A stretch of 64,000 nt of DNA from Triglochin maritima. Taxonomy: Eukaryota > Streptophyta > Magnoliopsida > Alismatales > Juncaginaceae. Shown here in pieces: positions 58,423-64,000 of this stretch. The DNA lies in contig OY821786.1 in NCBI GenBank assembly GCA_963682175.1, forward strand, positions 31,923,501 to 31,987,500, in the 5' to 3' direction. Within the stretch, counting starts at the first letter, position 1, and each line of letters begins with the position of its first letter. The notes below the pieces were generated by a model. It did no database searches. It worked only from the letters and a program-made list of their open reading frames with translations, and was not told where the DNA came from. The translations under genes and the position numbers were made by a program.

Positions 58423-58434
58423 CTATAAATAAGG
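58423..58434 (+). promoter_or_regulatory. TATA box of MULE-E transposase gene
   Basis: CTATAAATAAGG about 50 bp upstream of the ATG at 58482, inside the TIR-proximal leader that is conserved in the other copies. Confidence 0.75.
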
Positions 58435-58481
58435 CCTATGGTCTTGTATATTCATAATTTATCAGTAAAAACACCACGAAA

Positions 58482-61060
58482 ATGTCTGGCGAGGGTGATG
58501 CATCGGGTGAGGTAAGCCTGACGCGGGGAAATTTTTGGGCCGAGCGTCTGCATTAGACGCCTCCCCCATGGTGAGGGCGTCTGCGTAGGACGCCCTCCCC
58601 ATGGCCGAGGCGTCTAACGCAGACGCCTACACAATGGGAGAGGCGTCTTATGTAGACGTCCTCCCCATGGGTAAGGCGTCTGTATTAGACGCCCTTCCCT
58701 ACGGCAAGGCATCCTACGCAGACGCCTTATCGTTGGGGAAGGCGTTTAACACAGACGCCGCAGCCATGGGGCAGGCGTCTAATACAGACGCCTGTTTTTT
58801 TTTTTGATTTTGATTTTGTTTTTTTAATTTCGACTTTATTTTTAAAATTTTTAAATTTCGATTTTATTTTTTTATTTTTTTAATTTCGATTTTATTTTTG
58901 TAGGTTCCAGATTTCGGTGGTGATAGAGTGGATTACAGTGAGTTATTTCAAACTACACAAATCTTTGAAACAATCGATGAAGCATGTAAATGGGCCAAAC
59001 AAGTAGCTATCGGAGCTGTGTTTTTTTTGGTCGTGTCGTCGTACAAAACAAGATCAGATAGTCGGATAGATTGTTATTTGAGATGCGACCGGCAAAATCA
59101 AATGGAGTCTCGGGATATGGATACTGCACTTCGAAGAAACACCAAAAGAAAGGGTTGCGGTTGCCGTTTCTTAATAAAAGTGGTGGAGCGACGAGATCGT
59201 GATGGATGGGTTGTGGTTTATAATAGTGCTCACGGACATCACAACCACAGACTGACAGTTTATCCAGAGGGTCATCGTCAAATTAGTGGTCTAAGTTCTG
59301 GGGCGAAGAAGATTGTTCGTGATATGACAGAGGCGCAAGCAAAACCACGGAACATCTTGAAGGCAGTAAAAGAAAAATTCCCGGAGGACAATCCAAATCA
59401 AAGGCATATTTATAATTTCAGAGATTACATGAGGAGGACAAAATCTGAAGATCGGAATCCCGTCCAACAGTTTCTCTACCAAGCAGTGCAGTGTGAGTAC
59501 TTACATTGGATTATGGCGGATCCAGAAACTGATGTCGTCACTCACGCTTTTTTGGCACATCCGACGTCAGTCCAGTTGTTGCGGACATATCCTTTCGTTA
59601 TCTGCATGGATTCGACTTACAAGACGAACAAGTATAAGATGCCTTTGTTCGAAATGATTGGGGTCACACCAGCAAACATGAATTTCCTTATTGGATATGC
59701 GATTTTGATGGATGAATCTTACTCCAGTTATTTGTGGGTGATGGAGAAGTTGAGAGATCTGTTATTGGGGACTGTCAGCCCGACTGCAATAATAACAGAC
59801 CGGGAGTTAGGCCTTATGCGACCAGTGAGAGAGGTTTTTCCTGACTCTGCTCATTTACTCTGCACATGGCACATCAACAAAGACGTATTGAATTACGCAT
59901 ACCACGTATTCGGCAAGAATAAGGAGATGGCAGAGACTTTGAGGCGTGGAAGATGGAGGAAGATCATGCTTTCTACTTCAGAAGCCGAGTATGATAGAGC
60001 TGTGTATGCTCTGAAAGATTTGTATAGATCGTGGCCGGCTATCACGGAGTATCTGGACACCACGTGGTTGGTGCATAAAGAAAAGTTTGTGCTGAATTGG
60101 ACGAACAAAGTCCTTCATTTTGGGAACACCACGAATTGTAGGGTCGAAAGTGCTCATTCGGCTCTAAAAGAGTGGATTTCTACATCGACTGCAGCTCTGG
60201 ACACTCTTTTCGAGCGCGTCAACGCGGCTACTGAAATGCAGCTGATGAATATTCGAAACTTTCTTGAAGACTCGAGACGGCGAAATTTGACTAATTTCGG
60301 ACATGCTCTATATCGTCACATAAATGGTAGAGTTTCGCATCACTGTTTGCAGTTGCTGAGTCAGGAGGTGAAGAGAATGCAACAGTTAGATGATGAAGTT
60401 GAATATCGTTGCGAGTGCGCTTTTCTGACTTCTCATAGGATACCTTGCGCATGTACCATCCGTGGATGTCTTGAATCAGAAAACGGAATTTACTTAGAGC
60501 AGATTCATCCGTTCTGGAGGACACTTGTCATTGGAGAAGGAGCCGGGAACGCAGAGTTTGTGTCTCAGGCAGCTCAAGACGCCGAACATTTTCGCAGTCT
60601 GGTTGATGAGATTGCAGGAAGTGACCCTACCGTAATTCGATCTGCCTCTCGGGTTTTATTCGAGCAGCTACACCCCGAACATTCGAATTTGAAAGAGCCT
60701 GCAGTAAAAACAAAGCTACGAGGTCGACCAAGGGGAAAGTCGACACGACGGGACCCTAGTGCGTTTGAGTATGCAGAGCGAGGTAGTGGTCGATCTTCAG
60801 GTAGTGGGAGTAGAGGTCGTGGTCGTTCTTCCGGTAGTGGAAGCAAATGTCGTGGTCGATCTTCTGGTTCTTCGTCTGTGAGGGGAAAGTCGACACGACG
60901 GGACCCTAGTTCTTTGATATGTTTGTATAATTATGTAATATGTTTTGATATGTTTGTACATTATATAGTGTTGCTTTATTATGTAATATGTTTTGATATG
61001 TTTGCTTTATTTGCATTATATATAATAGTACGACAGGTTATCAAACACAAATACAAATAA
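58482..61060 (+). CDS. MULE transposase, about 728 aa, two exons, OTU lost
   Basis: Exon 1 58482-58511 (MSGEGDASGE), donor GTAAGC, acceptor TTTTTGTAG, exon 2 58904-61060 opening VPDFGGDRVDYSE. The phase is kept and exon 2 has no stops. Domains: FAR1/GCM1-like zinc region (RRNTKRKGCGCRFLIKVVER ... HHNH) near residues 80-130; MULE DDE core with Asp245 (CMDSTYKTNKYK), Asp309 (IITDRELGLM) and Glu425 (CRVESAHSALKEW); SWIM-like zinc motif CECAFLTSHRIPCAC near 513. Then a basic linker (RGRPRGKSTRRDPS) appears twice around Gly-Ser-Arg repeats. The tail after the second linker (LICLYNYVICFDMF...) is low-complexity and replaces the OTU part seen in MULE-B, so the C-terminus is truncated. Catalysis may still be possible. 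Confidence 0.88.
58543..58797. repeat. 33-bp hairpin minisatellite in MULE-E transposase intron
   Basis: About eight units of 33 bp, each GGCGTCT-loop-AGACGCC followed by a CCATGGG-type palindromic spacer. Loops vary while stems stay pairable. Because 33 is a multiple of three, an open frame (58601-58807) runs through it, but it lies between a good donor and a good acceptor and is best read as intron. Confidence 0.85.
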
Positions 61061-61276
61061 TAAGCGTACAACAGATAAGCAAAACACAAATACAAACAAT
61101 AAGCGTACGACATGTTAGCAAACACAAACACAAATACAAATAATAAGCGTACAACAGATAAACAAATATAAATGCAAATACTAAGCGTACCACAGATAAG
61201 CAAACACAAATACTAAGCGTACAACAGATAAACAAATATAAATGCAAATAGTAAGAGTACGGTACAACAGATCAGC

Positions 61277-63935
61277 CTACTCATCATCCGAATCATGGTC
61301 GGAGATGCCTAACTGAGTATGCCACGAGTGTATGATCTCATCCAAATCTCCGCATGCAGCTCTGGCATCGTCTGGCAGCTCATCCCTCATCTGCAAGATT
61401 GGGTCTACAACCCGTATCATCTTACCCATCCACTGCACATAACAATAACATTAGCGTACATTAACAAATTATACGGTACAAATAAATATAGATAAAATGA
61501 AAAAATTACCAGATCGCCACACGTCCTATCTGGTGGTCGATCTGCTCTCCGGGAGGCACCACGGACGATGATAGGATGTGAGTAACTACCGAACCAATCA
61601 AGATAACGTGCATCACACTCGGAGGGGTCGCGACTACGTCTGAAGTCGCCAAGGAACAATCGGCATGATCTCGGAAATGTCCGCCAAGTCGATTCCGCTG
61701 TAGAAGCGGGGAACCTGACGTCGTACGTCGCTGCTGTCGCAGACCGCACCGCATGCTCTGGTGTCGGAATGTCAACCGGGATCACCTGAACATATCCTAA
61801 CTGACGCAAGACCCGATCGGGCATATAAGGCTCTATGATATCCCGATAACGAATAAGACCCATCAATAAAGTCCTCGGGACATCCGCTGCTGGGTCAGGA
61901 CCATAGGGTAACCACTCCACCTAAAGTTTAACACATTAATAATAATACATCTTAAAATTAAATAAATGGTGTAAAGTTTGATACCTCTGATGCAGTCATC
62001 TGATCTAGCCGTGCGCGGATGGAACGCAATCGTCCATCGCTCTTGTCCTCGCTCCGGACAGCCCACATACCCGAACGTGGATGACCCTCGTCGATAATCT
62101 TCCGCTCACGATGCGGGCGGAATGCAGGAAAGTACTCGTATATCCACGCCTGCAGCAGCGTAAGACAACCTGCAATCCCAGAACAATCCGCACGGCTAGC
62201 TATCCCAAGCTGCCGGTACAGGTATGCCAACGTCGCTGACCCCCACGAGTACTCACGAACGGTCTCCGGGTCCCTAGCCTCCAGTAGATCGCGTGGTCTG
62301 ATCCGACAACCACTCTTGTCGACAAACAAGACGGCTCCGAGCATCAAGAATAGGTACGCCGTCAACTGTGTATCATCGGCCCGCGGAGGTCGTGCCCGTC
62401 TGCATAGGTCCTCAAGGGAGTCGATGCCGACACCACCACCACTCCATAAAGCTGTATCTCTCGCCAGACCATCAGGTGTGACACCAAGCAACTCTGCCAC
62501 ATAACACCTCAGCTCAGACGTCGACCCCTGAGCACTAACCAGACGACCATCCACAGGAATGCGCAAGATCTGGAAAACATCGTGAAGCATGATCGTCATC
62601 TCTCCGAAAGGCATGTGGAAAGTGTTGGTGTCAGGCTGCCACCGCTCCACAAACGCCGAAATCAAAGGCATGTCGAGATAAGGGAACATGCTGTACGGTA
62701 AGTGCCCCAAATGCGTGGCACTAATCTCCTCTCTGATATCAGCACTCAGTGTAGACCGCCAACCCTGTAGTGCTGTACAGGCTCTGTGCCGATTATGGCA
62801 CTTCAGAACCTTCCGATCCTCTCCGTCCCAGATCCGTCTAGCAATGTGACCCCAGAAACTAGGAATGACGCTCCCATCTAAAGGACCACCAGGCGTCATA
62901 CTGCTCACGATCCAAGAATCGTCCTGGACCCTCTTCTTCTTCTGAGCGCGGGGATCAACAGTGCACGAGCTCGAATCCCCGGTCGTAAACCTCCCACCCC
63001 TACCCTTCCGCACCATCCATCCGGCGGAAGTAGAAGTACCCGCTCGACCACGTCCTCCGCTATAATCCCCCTGCCTCTCCACCTCCGGCCGCACTAACTC
63101 ATACGGGCCATCATCGTCGCTCTCGTCGTCGAAACTATCCACATGCTCATCATCGAAGGAATCATCCTCCTCACGACGACGTAATGCCTCCCTCTCCCTC
63201 CTGACCGAAACAGATATCCCCCGTCTACGTGGATGACGCGGTGCTGAATCATCAACTAAAGAACGGAAGGCGTGTAATGGTATCGACTTGCCTTTCCCTC
63301 CACTGTGACCCGATGACTATTAATTGAAATTTTAAATACAAATTTGTTAAATTTGTTAAACTAAATTATCATATTTATCAAAATTGTTAAACTAAATCAA
63401 AATTTGTTAAACTAAATTATCAAAATTGTTAAACTAAATCAAAATTTGTTAAACTAAATTAAAACAATTGTTAAACTAAATCAAAATTTGTTAAAACTAA
63501 ATATCACAAATGTTAAACTTAATAAGAATTTGTTAAATTAATTTTTTTGATTTATCACTATTTATTAAAGTAATTATGATATTTATTAATTAAAAAAACA
63601 AAAAAGGTGGAGGCGTCTGCGAGAGACGCCTCCCGCAAGGTGGAGGCGTCTGTCGGAGACGCCGCCTCCTACGGGGAGACGTCTTCCGCAGACGTCTCCC
63701 GCTACGGGTCGGCGTCCGAGGGAGACGCCCCCCGCATGGGTCGGGCGTCCTCGGAAGCCGCTCCCCCCATAGGGGGAGCGGCTTCCTCGGACGCCCGCCC
63801 CATGCGGGGGGCGTCTCCCTCGGACGCCGACGACTTTTTTTTTTTTTTTTTTTAAAAAACAAATAAATAACGTAATGTTACCTCATACGGGTACACCGGG
63901 GGAACTGCTGGTTGCTTCCCTGGCCTCCGAGACAT
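61277..63935 (-). CDS. PMD (MAIN-like) protein of MULE-E, four exons, 650 aa
   Basis: Exons on minus: 63882-63935 (MSRRPGKQPAVPPVYPYE; donor GTAACA), 61985-63316 (acceptor AATAG; donor GTATCA), 61510-61920 (acceptor TTTAG; donor GTAATT), 61277-61432 (acceptor GCAG; stop TAG 61277-61279). Coding lengths 54, 1332, 411 and 156 nt are all multiples of three and no stop interrupts the frame. PMD landmarks: MPLISAFVERWQPDTNTFH, PFGEMTIMLHDVFQILRIPV, SATLAYLYRQLGI. The N-terminal part is acidic with an RGGRF-type stretch (about residues 30-150); the C-terminus ends SDHDSDDE. The host MAIN/MAIL1 proteins act in meristem maintenance and gene silencing; the function in MULEs is unknown. Splice sites are my reading, supported by the same exon lengths in MULE-B. 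Confidence 0.82.
63605..63833. repeat. Hairpin minisatellite in MULE-E PMD intron
   Basis: GC-rich palindromic units (GGCGTCT / AGACGCC, GGGCGTCC / GGACGCCC, CGGAAGCCGC with GCGGCTTCC) between exon 1 and exon 2 of the PMD gene. It is the mirror of the array at 58543-58797 near the other end. A 20-base T run follows at 63836-63853. Confidence 0.82.
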
Positions 63936-64000
63936 TCGTAATCTTGTGTAGTAGGTATAGGAAGAGAAAGTTTTGAAAAAAGAGTGAAATTGTGAGATAT

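Larger units (their letters stand above)
58326..64000. mobile_element. MULE-E: near-intact MULE with transposase and PMD genes
   Basis: The left end GGGAACTACTAAACGTCGCC, then AAAACTACTTAAATCGCC, is a diverged form of the family TIR. The element runs past the window edge, so the right TIR and TSD cannot be checked. It holds a two-exon transposase gene (+) and a four-exon PMD gene (-), convergent with 216 bp between the two stop codons, and hairpin minisatellites in the first intron of each gene. Best preserved of the four copies of this family. Confidence 0.85.

Noticed and set aside
58601..58807. 68-codon frame through the 33-bp minisatellite
   Set aside because: Created by unit length divisible by three; it lies in the intron between a good donor and acceptor.
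60979..61247. Minus-strand frames with CLCLLTCRT-type repeats
   Set aside because: Translation of short ACAAATACAAATAATAAGCG repeats in the space between the two convergent MULE-E genes.
63590..63862. Proline/arginine-rich frames in both strands of the second minisatellite
   Set aside because: Both strands open at once because of GC-rich palindromic repeats; intronic in the PMD gene.

Overview
This window looks like nuclear DNA of a flowering plant, probably a eudicot. It is AT-rich and made mostly of nested transposable elements. Only two host genes can be supported: a MIR167 microRNA precursor (33034-33158) and an intronless PLS-type pentatricopeptide repeat (PPR) gene (39684-41192). There are no bacterial features, CRISPR arrays or rRNA genes, and I recognised no tRNA genes by eye.

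Layout. 1-2.7 kb: decayed Ty1/copia pol, an LTR and a miniature-retrotransposon-like junction. 4285-10596: full-length copia element on the minus strand, with LTRs of 877 and 843 bp and a perfect 5-bp target-site duplication (TSD, GTATG); its polyprotein is broken in three places. 11166-13932: Mutator-like element (MULE-A) with a 10-bp TSD, hairpin-rich terminal inverted repeats (TIRs), a plant-mobile-domain (PMD) pseudogene and the C-terminus of a MURA-type transposase. 14135-about 18940: a second kind of MULE (MULE-B), with a decayed transposase fused to an OTU-protease-like fragment on + and a decayed PMD gene on -. 19.7-23.8 kb: a 21-bp minisatellite split by a 2.1-kb LTR, then a 272-bp tandem duplication. 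25.5 and 27.6 kb: small non-autonomous elements. 28910-32331: a complete hAT transposon with 8-bp TSD and an uninterrupted 831-aa transposase. 32.3-41.2 kb: the gene-bearing stretch (MIR167, PPR), with a deletion derivative of the MULE-B family (MULE-C) at 36763-37977. 41.9-56.1 kb: nested TEs, in which a LINE is broken up by Ty3/gypsy remnants, a 1.94-kb solo LTR, two hAT-like non-autonomous elements, another MULE-B-type derivative (MULE-D) and more LTRs. 58326-end: the best preserved member of the MULE-B family (MULE-E), with a two-exon transposase gene converging on a four-exon PMD gene whose frame is open through all four exons (650 aa).

How the parts relate. The MULE-B/C/D/E copies share a TIR, a promoter, a 10-codon first exon and an intron carrying GC-rich hairpin minisatellites. 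B and E carry complementary losses: B has the OTU region but lacks the catalytic Glu and SWIM region; E has those but lacks OTU. C and D keep only the ends and first exons and could move only in trans. In MULE-A, B and E a PMD gene sits with transposase coding sequence. GC-rich palindromic arrays lie near both ends of the MULEs and the hAT element, and a different palindrome (around CGGTCGACCG) fills several LTRs.
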